The notes under the pieces are model-generated. The model saw only the letters and a list, made by a program, of their open reading frames with translations. It did not search any database and was not told the DNA's origin. Source: Bradyrhizobium quebecense (GTDB lineage: Bacteria; Pseudomonadota; Alphaproteobacteria; Rhizobiales; Xanthobacteraceae). From it: a stretch of 64,000 nt of DNA. The position numbers and the translations under genes are program-made. Positions 36,586 through 46,497 of this stretch are shown here, piece after piece. The stretch is from positions 5,332,001 through 5,396,000 of the forward strand of contig NZ_CP088022.1 in the NCBI RefSeq assembly GCF_013373795.3, in the 5' to 3' direction. Numbering within the stretch: the stretch's first letter is position 1; every line of letters starts with the position of its first letter.

Positions 36586-37556
36586 TGGCGAAGCGCAGCA
36601 AAGTGCCGGCCAGGCGCAGCCCCGCCGCGCCGAAAGCGCCCAAGAAGGCGCCGAAGGTCAGTGCCGGCGAGCTTCACACCCTGTTCGATTTCCTGCGCTA
36701 TGCGGTCAGCCGCTTCAATGCGGCCAAGCTCGTGTTCGCGCACGGGACCACCGATCCGGTGGCGGAAGCCGCGTTCCTGATCTGCGAGACGCTGCATTTG
36801 CATCCCGACCAGTTCGAGACCTTCGCGAACGCGCGCGTCACCGCGGCCGAAGGCAAGCAGATCCTCGGCCTGATCGAACGGCGGATCGCGACGCGGAAGC
36901 CGGCCGCCTATCTCGTCAACAAGGTCTATATGCGCGGCCTGCCGTTCTATGTCGACGAGCGCACCATCGTGCCGCGCTCCTTCATCGGCGAATTGCTGGA
37001 TTCGCATTTCGGCGGCGACGAGGACGGCACCTCGCTGATCGGCGACCCCGCCGAGGTCGAAAGCGTGCTCGACCTCTGCACCGGCTCCGGCTGCCTTGCG
37101 ATCCTGGCCGCGCGGCATTTCGCCAACGCCGCGGTCGACGCGGTGGATATCTCAAAGGATGCGCTCGAAGTCGCCGCGCGCAACGTCGCCGACCATGGCC
37201 TCGACGACCGCGTGACCCTCCATCGCGGCGACCTGTTCAAGCCGCTGGGCGACCGGCGCTACGATCTCATCATTTCGAACCCGCCCTATGTCGATGCCGA
37301 GGGCATGGCCGCGCTGCCGCGCGAATGCCGCGCCGAGCCGAAGATCGCATTCGACGGCGGCACCGACGGGCTCGACATCGTCCGCCGCCTGCTCGATGAG
37401 GCCAAGCGGCATCTGACCCCGCAAGGCGGTCTGCTCTGCGAGATCGGCCGCGGCCGCGACAATCTCGAGGCCGCCTATCCCAACCTGCCGCTGCTCTGGC
37501 TCGACACCGAGGACTCCGAGGGCGAGGTGTTCTGGATCGCTGCCGCCGACCTCTGA
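36585..37556 (+). CDS. prmB: 50S ribosomal protein L3 N(5)-glutamine methyltransferase
   Basis: 323 residues. It methylates a glutamine of ribosomal protein L3, in the HemK/PrmC family. The SAM-binding motif is LDLCTGSGCLAI and the catalytic SNPPYVDAEGM is present. The N-terminal 30 residues are Lys/Pro/Ala-rich, probably disordered. PrmB differs from PrmC by its own N-terminal domain (TLFDFLRYAVSRFNAA), which supports the name. It closes the pgsA-moaD-moaE-prmB run. Confidence 0.88.
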   Translation: MAKRSKVPARRSPAAPKAPKKAPKVSAGELHTLFDFLRYAVSRFNAAKLVFAHGTTDPVAEAAFLICETLHLHPDQFETFANARVTAAEGKQILGLIERRIATRKPAAYLVNKVYMRGLPFYVDERTIVPRSFIGELLDSHFGGDEDGTSLIGDPAEVESVLDLCTGSGCLAILAARHFANAAVDAVDISKDALEVAARNVADHGLDDRVTLHRGDLFKPLGDRRYDLIISNPPYVDAEGMAALPRECRAEPKIAFDGGTDGLDIVRRLLDEAKRHLTPQGGLLCEIGRGRDNLEAAYPNLPLLWLDTEDSEGEVFWIAAADL

Positions 37557-37732
37557 CGGACGCGCCGCCGCCGGCTCCGGTCGATTACGGAGCCCGACTT
37601 CGAGGCCGACCAGGACGAAGCGAAAATCGTGTGCAGTTCCAGCCGGTTCCGAAGATCGCAGGCCCGTCGAATCAACAATGGTGCTATGCTTGCGCTCCGG
37701 GGACATTCGGAGAGAGGGCGCCGGCGCGCGAC

Positions 37733-39145
37733 ATGATTCGCATTTCGACGATCTTCATCGCCATCTGCATGGTGCTGGTCGCAGCCTCGCTGGGCTTCGT
37801 CCTGTATTCGGTGGCGGGCATCAGCGGATCGGAATCGGCGATCGTGGCGCTCACCGCCCTCACCTGCCTGATCCTCTACAACGCCGTGTCGATGCGGTTG
37901 CGCGACCGCAGCGATGTCGGCGGCCAGATCGCGGATCTGTCGCGCGGCACCGCCGACCTCGCCCGTCAGGTCGCCGAATTCGGCCGCCGGCTGGCCGCGG
38001 TCGAAGGCCGCGTCGCCTCGGCGAACTCCACCGGCGCCGACCGGATCCAGGGCATGGCCGGCGAGATCAACGAACTTGGCGGCCTGGTGCGGCAGCTTGC
38101 GGCGTCCGTCGCCCATCATGAGGATTTGCTGACGGCAGCTCCCGTGGCACAGCCGGTCGCCTCGCCGCGCGACGATCTGCTGCAGCCCGTCCCGCCGGCT
38201 CCGACCGCCGTGTTTGTGCCCCCGCCGCCGGCTGCGCCGCCATCGGCGATCTCACGCAGCCAGACCCAGCTCATTGCCGCAGTCAGGCACGCCATCGACG
38301 AGAACCGCCTCGACATCTACCTGCAGCCGATGGTGACGCTGCCGCAGCGCAAGGTGCGCTACTACGAGGCGGTGACGCGGCTGCGCGACGAGCGCGACCA
38401 GGTCCTTGCCGCCGACGATTTCATCGAGGCTGCCGAAGTGGGCGGCCTGATCGGCCGCATCGACCACATGGTGATGCTTCGCTGCGTCCAGGTGCTGCGC
38501 CGCCTGATGATCCGCAGCAAGGATGTCGGCGTGTTCTGCAACGTCTCGGCCGCGACGCTGTCCAGCCCGCAGCACTTCACCCAGTGTCTCGACTTCCTCG
38601 AGGCCAACCGCGCCCTGGCGCCGTCCTTCGTGCTCGAGTTCAAGCAGGCCACCTTCCGCAATCTCGGCTCGGTCGAAAGCGAGAATCTCGCGGCGCTGTC
38701 GCAGCGCGGCTACCGGTTCTCGATCGATCACGTCAGCGACCTCCGCCTCGAGCCGCGCGAGCTCGCCGATCGCGGCGTCCGCTTCATCAAGGTGCCGGCC
38801 GCGTTGCTGCTCGACGCCGGGCAGAGCGCGACCAGCGATATCGATCCCTCCGATCTGTCCGACCTGCTCGGCCGCTACGGCATCGACCTGATCGCCGAAC
38901 GGATCGAGGGCGAGCGCTCGGTGGTCGACCTGCTCGACTACGATGTCCGGTTCGGCCAGGGCTTCCTGTTCGCGCCGCCGCGGCCGTTGCGGCCGGAAGG
39001 GGCATCTGCTACCGCCGAGGCTCCGCAGACCAAGCCCCAGGACCTCAATGGCGCCGGCACTTCCGCACCCGTCTCCAGCCCCGCAGCGCCACCGCGCACA
39101 ACCGGCAGCGCCGCGCTGGCGCGCCGCGCGCTCGGGCCCAACTGA
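37733..39145 (+). CDS. membrane-anchored degenerate EAL domain protein
   Basis: 470 residues. Two transmembrane helices (5-27, 36-52) precede a coiled-coil and Pro-rich linker (60-175) and an EAL domain (about 178-415). Of the residues needed for cyclic di-GMP hydrolysis, Glu212 (YEAVTR instead of EAL), Asn270, Glu302, Lys353, Glu389 and Gln409 (FGQGFLF) are present. The double Asp of the DDFGTG loop is Asp332-His333 (SIDHVSDL). The protein may therefore bind c-di-GMP without cleaving it. ATG 37733 is preferred over an open frame upstream. It may share transcription with the HAD gene 15 bases downstream. Confidence 0.85.
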   Translation: MIRISTIFIAICMVLVAASLGFVLYSVAGISGSESAIVALTALTCLILYNAVSMRLRDRSDVGGQIADLSRGTADLARQVAEFGRRLAAVEGRVASANSTGADRIQGMAGEINELGGLVRQLAASVAHHEDLLTAAPVAQPVASPRDDLLQPVPPAPTAVFVPPPPAAPPSAISRSQTQLIAAVRHAIDENRLDIYLQPMVTLPQRKVRYYEAVTRLRDERDQVLAADDFIEAAEVGGLIGRIDHMVMLRCVQVLRRLMIRSKDVGVFCNVSAATLSSPQHFTQCLDFLEANRALAPSFVLEFKQATFRNLGSVESENLAALSQRGYRFSIDHVSDLRLEPRELADRGVRFIKVPAALLLDAGQSATSDIDPSDLSDLLGRYGIDLIAERIEGERSVVDLLDYDVRFGQGFLFAPPRPLRPEGASATAEAPQTKPQDLNGAGTSAPVSSPAAPPRTTGSAALARRALGPN

Positions 39146-39160
39146 CCGGCGGTCCGCATC

Positions 39161-40015
39161 ATGACATCGCTGCGTTTCGTGGAGCGGCTGCGCGACCTCA
39201 CGGACGGCGTCGACGTCGTGCTGTCGGACATCTGGGGCGTCGTGCACAACGGGCTCGAATCCTTTCCCGAGGCCTGCGAGGCGCTGCACACGTTCCGCCA
39301 GCAGGGCGGCACCGTCATCCTGATCACCAACGCGCCGCGTCCGGCCGATTCCGTGCAGCGCCAGCTGCGCAAGCTCGGCGTCGTCGACGAAACCTATGAC
39401 GCGATCGTCTCCTCGGGCGACCTGACCCGCCACTTCGTGGCCGATCATCCCGGTCAGAAAATATTCTGGATCGGCCCGGAGCGCGACAGCTCGATCCATC
39501 GCGGCCTCGACGCCACCTTGGTCCCGCTGGAGCAGGCCGACTACATCATCTGCACCGGACTGTTCGACGACGAGACCGAATCCGCCGAGGATTATCGCGA
39601 CACGCTGCTCAAGGCGCTCGAGCGCAAGCTGACGCTGGTCTGCGCCAATCCGGACATCGTGGTCGAGCGCGGCGACCGGCTGATCTATTGCGCCGGCGCG
39701 GTTGCCGAACTCTATCGCGAGCTCGGCGGCGAAGCGGTCTTCTACGGCAAGCCGCACCGACCGATCTACGAGCGCGCCATGGCGCTGGCCGCGGAACGCC
39801 GCGGGCGTCCGACCGAACTCAGCCGCGTGCTCGCGATCGGGGATTCCGTGCGCACCGACCTCACCGGCGCCCACGGCTTCGGCATCGATCTCCTGTTCGT
39901 CACCCGCGGCATCCATTCCGAGCAGTTCGAGGGCATCGAGCAGCTCGACCCCGCCTCGGTGAAGGAATTGTTCGGCCATCCGCCCCGCGCGCTGATGCGC
40001 GAGCTGAAGTGGTAA
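39161..40015 (+). CDS. HAD-superfamily hydrolase, TIGR01459 type
   Basis: 284 residues. This NagD-like class of HAD phosphatases uses an aspartate nucleophile; the first motif here is VLSDIWGVVHNG (Asp-x-x-Gly), motif II is ILITNAPRP and motif IV is LAIGDSVRTDLTGA, with the lysine of YGKPHRPIYERA. Members are commonly annotated without known substrate. It follows the EAL protein by 15 bases. Confidence 0.88.
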   Translation: MTSLRFVERLRDLTDGVDVVLSDIWGVVHNGLESFPEACEALHTFRQQGGTVILITNAPRPADSVQRQLRKLGVVDETYDAIVSSGDLTRHFVADHPGQKIFWIGPERDSSIHRGLDATLVPLEQADYIICTGLFDDETESAEDYRDTLLKALERKLTLVCANPDIVVERGDRLIYCAGAVAELYRELGGEAVFYGKPHRPIYERAMALAAERRGRPTELSRVLAIGDSVRTDLTGAHGFGIDLLFVTRGIHSEQFEGIEQLDPASVKELFGHPPRALMRELKW

Positions 40016-40183
40016 CGGCCAACTCCGCACGCTACCAAAAAATCGAAAACAACCCCATGCAAAGTAGCCCACGGCGCGCGGTGTTCGACCAGTCGCCTTG
40101 ACACGCCGGGCAACTCAGGGGCATTCTTCCAATATTCCGAAATCGCGCGCGCGTCCGCTCGCCTCACTTTCAACCCCAAAGAC

Positions 40184-40212
40184 GCAAATGCCCGGGACAC
40201 CCCGGGCATAGC
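40184..40212. repeat. short palindrome ATGCCCGGGACACCCCGGGCAT
   Basis: A compact near-perfect inverted repeat (ATGCCCGGG-ACA-CCCCGGGCAT) between the HAD gene and cheY, in the same arrangement as the copy near 30372-30404 (ATGCCCGGGACAGGCCGGGCAT). Confidence 0.7.
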
Positions 40213-40242
40213 GTGAATTTCAGTTGATGCGATATCGGGCGG

Positions 40243-40638
40243 TTACGCCGTCGCCATATCCGGGAAGACCGCTTCGATCTTGGTCTTCAACGTGGCCGCG
40301 TTGAACGGCTTGACGATGTAGTTGTTCACGCCGGCCTTCTTGGCCGCGATCACGTTCTCGGTCTTGGATTCCGCCGTGATCATGATGAAGGGCGTGGTCG
40401 CGAGATTGGGATCGGCGCGGACTTCCTTGAGCAGGTCGTAGCCGGTCATCGGCTCCATATTCCAGTCGGAAATCACCAGGCCGTACTTCTTGCCGCGCAT
40501 CTTGTTGAGCGCCGCAGAGCCATCGGAGGCATCGTCGATATTCTCGAATCCAAGCTGCTTGAGAAGATTCCGGATGATGCGGATCATGGTGCTGTAGTCA
40601 TCAACCACCAGAACCGGCATGGACAAATCAACCGCCAT
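40243..40638 (-). CDS. CheY-like response regulator
   Basis: 131 residues, a single receiver domain with no output domain. The acidic pair is VVDDYST, the phosphorylated Asp lies in LVISDWNMEPMTG, Thr in MITAESKTEN and Lys in IVKPFNAATL. The SDWNMEPMTG pattern is of the CheY class that binds the flagellar motor switch. Start at ATG 40638 with GGGGGGAAAG before it. No chemotaxis genes lie nearby in the window, so the kinase that phosphorylates it is unknown. Confidence 0.92.
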   Translation of the reverse strand: MAVDLSMPVLVVDDYSTMIRIIRNLLKQLGFENIDDASDGSAALNKMRGKKYGLVISDWNMEPMTGYDLLKEVRADPNLATTPFIMITAESKTENVIAAKKAGVNNYIVKPFNAATLKTKIEAVFPDMATA

Positions 40639-40852
40639 CTTTCCCCCCAAAACCACTAACGCAACTTGGCTTCTGCACGAACGCAGCTTTCCGCCAACGA
40701 CTAACAGCAGCCGTTAAACAGCGCGTTAACCGGCTGAATCCGGATTGTTACGGATTTGACGCGATTTTCGCTATGCTTGACTTCCACGCCGCCGCCGCGT
40801 CACGGTCCGGCCCGCAACAATCATGCTTAAGAATCCTTGAAGAATACCTGAC

Positions 40853-41836
40853 ATGAGCACCGGCTTTACCGTTATCCGCGACAACACGCCCGAAAGCGCC
40901 ATTCCGAAGGGTGCCGTGGTCGCAATGGGAAATTTCGACGGCGTCCATCTCGGTCACCGCGCCGTGATCGGCGCGGCGCTCGCGATGGGCAAGTCGCACG
41001 GCGTGCCGGCGCTCGCCGTGACCTTCGAACCGCATCCGCGCAGTTTCTTCAGCCCGAACACTCCGCAATTCCGTCTCACGGACGAGACCAACAAGCTGCG
41101 GCTGCTCGCGGCCACCGGGCTCGCCGGCGCCGTCGTCATGACCTTCGACAAGGCGCGCGCCGGGACCACGGCACAGGACTTCATTCACCATGACCTGATC
41201 GGCCGGCTCGGCATCAGCGGGATTGCGGTCGGCTACGACTTCCATTTCGGCAAGGGCCGGGTCGGCTCGCCGAGCCTGCTCGTCAGCGAAGCGCCGCGGC
41301 TCGGCATCGAGGTCGATGTGCAGGCCCATGTCGACATCGAGGAGCGCCCGGTCTCCTCCAGCGCCATCCGCATGGCGCTCGCCGAAGGCCAGGTCGACGA
41401 TGCCACCACGATGCTGGGCGGCCCGTGGTTCGTGACCGGCAAGGTGATCCATGGCGAGAAGCGCGGCCGCGACCTCGGTTACCCCACGGCCAACATCCGC
41501 CTCGACAAGCATTGCGGCTTGAAGCACGGCATCTATGCAGTGCGGGTCGGAAAGGCCCACGGAAACGACAAGGTGCGGTTCGACGGTGTCGCAAGCTTCG
41601 GACGCCGGCCGACTTTCGACAACGGCGCCCCGCTGCTCGAAGTGTTCCTGTTCGACTTCAAGGGCGATCTCTACGACACGGTGCTCGATGTCGCCTTCAT
41701 CAGTTTCATTCGCGAAGAGCTGAAATTCGACACCATCGAGGCGTTGATACGCCAGATGGATGACGACAGCGCCAAGGCACGCGCGGCATTGGCCGCAGCG
41801 CCGGACGCGTTCCCGCAGCTCGGAGTGATTGGTTGA
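40853..41836 (+). CDS. ribF: bifunctional riboflavin kinase/FAD synthetase
   Basis: 327 residues. The N-terminal FAD synthetase domain (VVAMGNFDGVHLGHRAV, the adenylyltransferase HxGH motif) adds AMP to FMN, and the C-terminal riboflavin kinase domain (RGRDLGYPTANI, GVASFGRRPTF) makes FMN. The FMN it produces would be sensed by the riboswitch of ribH at 16 kb. It overlaps the next gene by four bases (TTGA). Confidence 0.95.
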   Translation: MSTGFTVIRDNTPESAIPKGAVVAMGNFDGVHLGHRAVIGAALAMGKSHGVPALAVTFEPHPRSFFSPNTPQFRLTDETNKLRLLAATGLAGAVVMTFDKARAGTTAQDFIHHDLIGRLGISGIAVGYDFHFGKGRVGSPSLLVSEAPRLGIEVDVQAHVDIEERPVSSSAIRMALAEGQVDDATTMLGGPWFVTGKVIHGEKRGRDLGYPTANIRLDKHCGLKHGIYAVRVGKAHGNDKVRFDGVASFGRRPTFDNGAPLLEVFLFDFKGDLYDTVLDVAFISFIREELKFDTIEALIRQMDDDSAKARAALAAAPDAFPQLGVIG

Positions 41837-42381
41837 AGACAGAGAAAGAGAAAATGCTGGCGGGCGAGCTCTATCGCCCCGATGCCGACCTTGCCGCCGA
41901 CCATACCACGGCGGAACACTGGATGGCGCGCTACAACGCATCAGGCGCATCGTCCGCAGCCGAGTTGCACGCCCTGCTCTCCGCGCACTTCCGCAACGTC
42001 GGCAAGGACGCCGTGATCCGCCCGCCGTTCTTCTGCGACTACGGCAGCAATATCAGCCTTGGCGACGGCGTGTTCCTCAACTTCAATTGCGTCATCCTCG
42101 ACGTCGTCGAGGTCGTGATCGGCGATCGCACCCAGATCGGGCCCGCGGTGCAGATCTATACCGCCGACCACCCGCGCGACGCCGCGACCCGGCGCGCCGG
42201 GCTTGAATTCGGCCGCCCGATCCGGATCGGCAGCGACGTCTGGATTGGCGGCGGTGCCATCATCCTGCCCGGCGTCACGATCGGCGACGGCGCCCTGGTC
42301 GGGGCCGGCAGCGTGGTGACGCGGGACGTCGCCCCCGGCGCGACCGTGGCAGGAAACCCGGCCCGGCCGCGGCCGGCCTAG
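41833..42381 (+). CDS. maltose/galactoside O-acetyltransferase family protein
   Basis: 182 residues, a left-handed beta-helix acetyl-CoA transferase of the Maa/LacA/NodL type. Its start is TTG 41833, overlapping the ribF stop: the product MKTEKEKMLAGELYR aligns with the family N terminus TEKEKMxAGELYR, so the ATG 41854 seven codons in would cut a conserved part. The hexapeptide repeats (SLGDGVFLNFNCVILD, IGPAVQIYTADHPRD) and WIGGGAIILPGVTIGDGALVGAGSVVTRDV are clear. The natural acceptor sugar is unknown; NodL relatives act on Nod factors but nothing here suggests that. Confidence 0.88.
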   Translation: MKTEKEKMLAGELYRPDADLAADHTTAEHWMARYNASGASSAAELHALLSAHFRNVGKDAVIRPPFFCDYGSNISLGDGVFLNFNCVILDVVEVVIGDRTQIGPAVQIYTADHPRDAATRRAGLEFGRPIRIGSDVWIGGGAIILPGVTIGDGALVGAGSVVTRDVAPGATVAGNPARPRPA

Positions 42382-42400
42382 AGGCATACGGCTCTTGATC

Positions 42401-42502
42401 CGTCACCCTGAGGAGCGCGAAGCGCGTCTCGAAGGGCCGACGGCCACCAGCCGGGCCGATTCATCCTTCGAGACGCGCTACGCGCTCCTCAGGATGACGG
42501 GG
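42401..42502. repeat. about 100-bp imperfect palindrome, second copy
   Basis: GTCACCCTGAGGAGCGCGAA then GCGCGTCTCGAAGG pairs with CCTTCGAGACGCGC then GCGCTCCTCAGGATGAC. Same family as 18166-18266. Confidence 0.8.
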
Positions 42503-42722
42503 ATAGGCTCTGCAGGTCCCCCGGAACGGTCTCCCGGCCAACCGGGGCTTTGCGATTTCCTTGGCTGGCTGCTATGGAAACCCCATGTTTTCGCGGCGCA
42601 TCATACGGATTAGCGGCCCGGCTTCCGCCTGAGCTTGAAGGCTCGGCGCAAGACCGGGACTTCGTCGTTTCACCCGCGATTGATCGCGTTTCCGCGCCCG
42701 CACCTGCCAAATCAGAGCTTTT
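42503..42722 (+). other. leader of ileS without recognised element
   Basis: 220 bases before ileS. No T-box features (no stem I plus TGGN bulge and terminator) are visible, consistent with the rarity of T-boxes in this phylum. Short frames are not protein-like. It presumably holds the promoter. Confidence 0.45.
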
Positions 42723-45700
42723 ATGTCCGACAAGCCGCAAAAGACCGACGCCCAAAAGACTGACGCTAGGGACTATTCCAAGACCCTTTACCTGCCGCAG
42801 ACGGAATTCCCGATGCGCGCCGGCCTGCCCCAGCGCGAGCCGGAAATCCTGAAATACTGGAACGACATCGGCCTCTACGACAGGCTCCGCCGGGAAGCCG
42901 AGGGCCGCGCCAAATTCGTGCTGCATGACGGCCCGCCCTACGCCAACGGCAACATCCATATCGGCCACTCGCTGAACAAGATCCTCAAGGACGTCGTGAC
43001 CAAGAGCCAGCAGATGCTCGGCTTCGACTCCAACTACGTGCCGGGCTGGGATTGCCACGGCCTGCCGATCGAATGGAAGATCGAGGAGGAGAACTACCGC
43101 TCCAAGGGCAAGCAGAAGCCCGATTTCCGCGACTCCGCCGCCATGGTCGCGTTCCGCAGGGAATGCCGCGCCTATGCGACGCACTGGATCAACGTGCAGC
43201 GCGAGGAGTTCAAGCGGCTCGGCATCATCGGCGACTGGGATCATCCCTACCAGACGATGAGCTATCCGGCCGAGGCGCAGATCGCCCGCGAACTGATGAA
43301 GTTCGCCGCCAACGGCACGCTGTACCGCGGCTCCAAGCCGGTGATGTGGAGCGTGGTCGAGAAGACCGCGCTTGCCGAAGCCGAGGTCGAATACGAGGAT
43401 TACACCTCCGACATGGTGTGGGTGAAATTCCCGGTCACCTCGCCGGCGCATGGCGCGCTGGCCAATGCCTCGGTCGTGATCTGGACCACCACGCCGTGGA
43501 CGCTGCCCGGCAACCGGGCGATCTCGTTCTCGCCGAAGATCGCCTACGGCCTGTACAAGGTCACGGACGCGCCCGCGGACAATTGGGCGAAGACCGGCGA
43601 TCTCCTGATCCTGGCCGATGCGCTCGCCGCGGAAGTGTTCAAGCAGGCGCGCGTCACGTCCTATGAGAAGGTCCGCGATATTCCCGGCGACACGCTGGAC
43701 GCGGTGGAATGCGCCCATCCGCTGCGCGGCTTCGGCGGCGGCTACGAATTCATCGTGCCGCTGCTATCAGGCGAGCACGTCACCGACGACACCGGCACCG
43801 GCTTCGTACACACCGCGCCGAGCCACGGCCGCGAGGACTTCGACGTCTGGACGGCCAATACCCGCGAGCTCGATGCGCGCGGCATCCCGACCGCGATCCC
43901 CTACACCGTCGACGAGAACGGCGCCTACACCGCGCAGGCGCCGGGCTTCACCGGCAAACGCGTGCTCAACGACAAGGGCGAGAAGGGCGATGCCAACGAG
44001 GCGGTGATCAAGGCGCTGATCGAGGCCGGCAAGCTGCTCGCGCGCGGCCGCCTCAAGCACCAGTATCCGCATTCCTGGCGCTCCAAAAAGCCGGTGATCT
44101 TCCGCAACACGCCGCAATGGTTCATCGCGATGGACAAGGACATCGCGGAGAATGGCCATGCGAAGAAGGGCGACACGCTGCGCGCCCGCGCGCTGCAGGC
44201 GATCTCGGTCACGCAATGGGTGCCGCCGGCCGGCGAGAACCGCATCAACGGCATGATCGCCAACCGCCCCGACTGGGTGATCTCGCGCCAGCGCGCCTGG
44301 GGCGTGCCGATCGCCGTGTTCGTGTGCGAGAACAGCGACGGCTCGGCCGAGATCCTGCAGGACGAGGTCGTCAACCAGCGCATCACCGAGGCGTTCATGG
44401 AGGAAGGCGCCGACGCCTGGTACATGGACGGCGCCCGCGAGCGCTTCCTCGGGAGCCGCGCGTCGGAGAACTGGAAGAAGGTCGACGACATCTGCGACGT
44501 CTGGTTCGATTCCGGCTCCACCCACGCCTTCGTGCTGGAAGACCGCCAGAACTTCCCGCAGCTCGGCAACATCGTCCGCAAGATCGATGGCGGCAATGAC
44601 ACCGTGATGTATCTGGAAGGAAGCGACCAGCACCGCGGCTGGTTCCACTCGTCGCTCTTGGAAAGCGCCGGCACGCGCGGGCGCGCGCCGTACGACATCG
44701 TGCTTACCCACGGCTTCACGCTCGACGAGAACGGCCGCAAGATGTCGAAGTCGCTCGGCAACACCGTCGAGCCGCAAAAGGTGATCAAGGATTCCGGCGC
44801 GGATATCCTGCGCCTGTGGGTCTGCGCCACCGACTACGCCGACGACCAGCGCATCGGGCCGGAGATCCTGAAAAACACCATCGAGACCTATCGCAAGTTG
44901 CGCAACTCGATCCGCTGGATGCTCGGCACGCTGCACCATTTCAAGCCGAGCGAGAAGGTCGCCTTTGCCGAGATGCCCGAACTCGAGCGGCTGATGCTGC
45001 ACGAATTGGCCGGCCACACCGAAACCATCCGCAAGGCCTATGCCGCGTTCGACTACAAGACCGTGGTGGCAAGCCTCGCGGCCTTCATGAACTCCGAGCT
45101 GTCGGCGTTCTACTTCGACATCCGCAAGGACACGCTGTATTGCGACCCGCCGTCCTCGGTGGCGCGCAAGGCGGCGCTGACCACGATCGACCTGCTGTGC
45201 GACGCGATCCTGAAATGGCTGGCGCCGATCCTGAGCTTCACCACCGACGAAGCCTGGCGGATGTACCGGCCAAACGCCGAGCCCTCGGTGCATCTCACGC
45301 TGTTCCCCGAAGGTCTCGAGCAGTTCCGCGACGATGCCCTCGCCGCGAAGTGGGAGACGATCCGCAACGTCCGCCGCGTCGTCACCGGTGCGCTCGAGCT
45401 CGAGCGCGCCGCCAAGCGGATCGGCTCGTCGCTCGAGGCCTCGCCGGTGATCTACATCGCTGACCGACAGATGCTGGCCACGTTGTTCGACATCGATCTC
45501 GCCGAGGTCTGCATCACCTCGAATTACGAGGTGCGCGAGGGCGAGGCGCCGCCCAATGCCTTCCGCCTCGATGCCGTGCCCGGTGTCGCCGTGGTGGTCG
45601 AGAAGGCGGTCGGCACCAAATGCGCGCGCTCGTGGAAGATCCTGCCGACGATCGGCGAGGATCCCGAATATCCCGACGTCTCGCCGCGCGACGCCCAAGC

Positions 45701-45737
45701 GCTGCGCGAATGGAAGGCGCTGGGGGTCTCGGCCTAG
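42723..45737 (+). CDS. ileS: isoleucyl-tRNA synthetase
   Basis: 1004 residues, a class I synthetase. Visible: the HIGH motif in [16 protein letters not shown], the CP1 editing domain ([29 protein letters not shown]), the KMSKS motif in [15 protein letters not shown] and the C-terminal anticodon domain. The zinc-finger cysteine pairs found at the C terminus of the E. coli enzyme are not seen. The N-terminal 20 residues are Lys/Asp/Thr-rich. It is followed by lspA, a pair conserved in many bacteria (ileS-lspA). Confidence 0.96.
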   Translation: MSDKPQKTDAQKTDARDYSKTLYLPQTEFPMRAGLPQREPEILKYWNDIGLYDRLRREAEGRAKFVLHDGPPYANGNIHIGHSLNKILKDVVTKSQQMLGFDSNYVPGWDCHGLPIEWKIEEENYRSKGKQKPDFRDSAAMVAFRRECRAYATHWINVQREEFKRLGIIGDWDHPYQTMSYPAEAQIARELMKFAANGTLYRGSKPVMWSVVEKTALAEAEVEYEDYTSDMVWVKFPVTSPAHGALANASVVIWTTTPWTLPGNRAISFSPKIAYGLYKVTDAPADNWAKTGDLLILADALAAEVFKQARVTSYEKVRDIPGDTLDAVECAHPLRGFGGGYEFIVPLLSGEHVTDDTGTGFVHTAPSHGREDFDVWTANTRELDARGIPTAIPYTVDENGAYTAQAPGFTGKRVLNDKGEKGDANEAVIKALIEAGKLLARGRLKHQYPHSWRSKKPVIFRNTPQWFIAMDKDIAENGHAKKGDTLRARALQAISVTQWVPPAGENRINGMIANRPDWVISRQRAWGVPIAVFVCENSDGSAEILQDEVVNQRITEAFMEEGADAWYMDGARERFLGSRASENWKKVDDICDVWFDSGSTHAFVLEDRQNFPQLGNIVRKIDGGNDTVMYLEGSDQHRGWFHSSLLESAGTRGRAPYDIVLTHGFTLDENGRKMSKSLGNTVEPQKVIKDSGADILRLWVCATDYADDQRIGPEILKNTIETYRKLRNSIRWMLGTLHHFKPSEKVAFAEMPELERLMLHELAGHTETIRKAYAAFDYKTVVASLAAFMNSELSAFYFDIRKDTLYCDPPSSVARKAALTTIDLLCDAILKWLAPILSFTTDEAWRMYRPNAEPSVHLTLFPEGLEQFRDDALAAKWETIRNVRRVVTGALELERAAKRIGSSLEASPVIYIADRQMLATLFDIDLAEVCITSNYEVREGEAPPNAFRLDAVPGVAVVVEKAVGTKCARSWKILPTIGEDPEYPDVSPRDAQALREWKALGVSA

Positions 45738-45738
45738 C

Positions 45739-45883
45739 CGTCGTCCCTGCCTAGTGCGCAATTGCGCGCGGGAGCAGGGACCCATAACCACCGCTGTCTA
45801 GAATGGACTGAGGTTGATGACTCCCTGTCATTCAAACAACACCCGGCACGGCGTATGGGTCCCGGCTTTCGCCGGGACGACAC
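45739..45883. repeat. GGGACCCATA-family palindromes between ileS and lspA
   Basis: CGTCGTCCCTGCCTAGTGCG followed by CAATTGCGCGCGGGAGCAGG and GACCCATAACCACC (45738-45792) and GTATGGGTCCCGGC...GCCGGGACGACAC (45853-45883). The first is nearly identical, in reverse, to the right flank of the insertion element at 58592-58637. Confidence 0.8.
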
Positions 45884-45899
45884 CTTTGGTGGGGTGCCG

Positions 45900-46397
45900 A
45901 TGACCCCTCCCGTTCGCGCCGGTGTGCTGGCGGCGGTCATCACCCTGATCGCCGACCAGGCCTCCAAGCTCTGGCTGCTCCACGTCCTCGACATCGCGCA
46001 CCACGCCCCTGTGACGGTGACGCCGTTCTTCGACCTGGTGCTGGCCTGGAATCCCGGCATCAGCTTCGGCTGGTTTCAGAGCGAGACCCCGGCGGCCCAG
46101 ATCCTGCTGATGGTGATCAAGGCCGCTGCCGTGATCGCGCTGGCGATCTGGATGGCGCGGTCGCGGACCTGGCTTGCGACAGTATCGCTCGGCCTGATCA
46201 TCGGCGGTGCGATCGGGAACGGGATCGACCGCTTCGCCTATGGTGCGGTGGTCGATTTTGCCCTGTTTCACGTCGAGATCGCCGGAAAAACCTATAATTG
46301 GTACATCTTCAACCTCGCCGATGTGGCGATCGTTGCTGGCGTGGCGGCCCTATTGTATGATTCCGTCATGGGGACCCCCGCCGTAAAAGCGCCCTGA
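45900..46397 (+). CDS. lspA: lipoprotein signal peptidase
   Basis: 165 residues, an inner-membrane aspartic protease with four transmembrane segments that removes the signal peptide of lipoproteins after Lgt action. The catalytic aspartates are in GNGIDRFAYGAVVDF and YIFNLADVAIV. The start ATG 45900 follows a GGTGGGG-type stretch; an open frame upstream crosses a repeat and is not conserved. With lgt at 8.7 kb this completes the first two steps of lipoprotein maturation in the window. Confidence 0.95.
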   Translation: MTPPVRAGVLAAVITLIADQASKLWLLHVLDIAHHAPVTVTPFFDLVLAWNPGISFGWFQSETPAAQILLMVIKAAAVIALAIWMARSRTWLATVSLGLIIGGAIGNGIDRFAYGAVVDFALFHVEIAGKTYNWYIFNLADVAIVAGVAALLYDSVMGTPAVKAP

Positions 46398-46497
46398 TCC
46401 CGGCCGATACGAGCCGGTCGGCGGCCGACCTGCACCCAGCGGAACTGAGCGCTAAGCCAGTGATCGCTTTGGCGAATTTTGAGATGGGAATAGCGCG

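Noticed and set aside
38252..40072. 606-codon open frame on the minus strand
   Set aside because: Shadow of the EAL and HAD genes, with no conserved pattern.
42503..42722. T-box leader for ileS
   Set aside because: No T-box sequence or terminator/antiterminator pair found.
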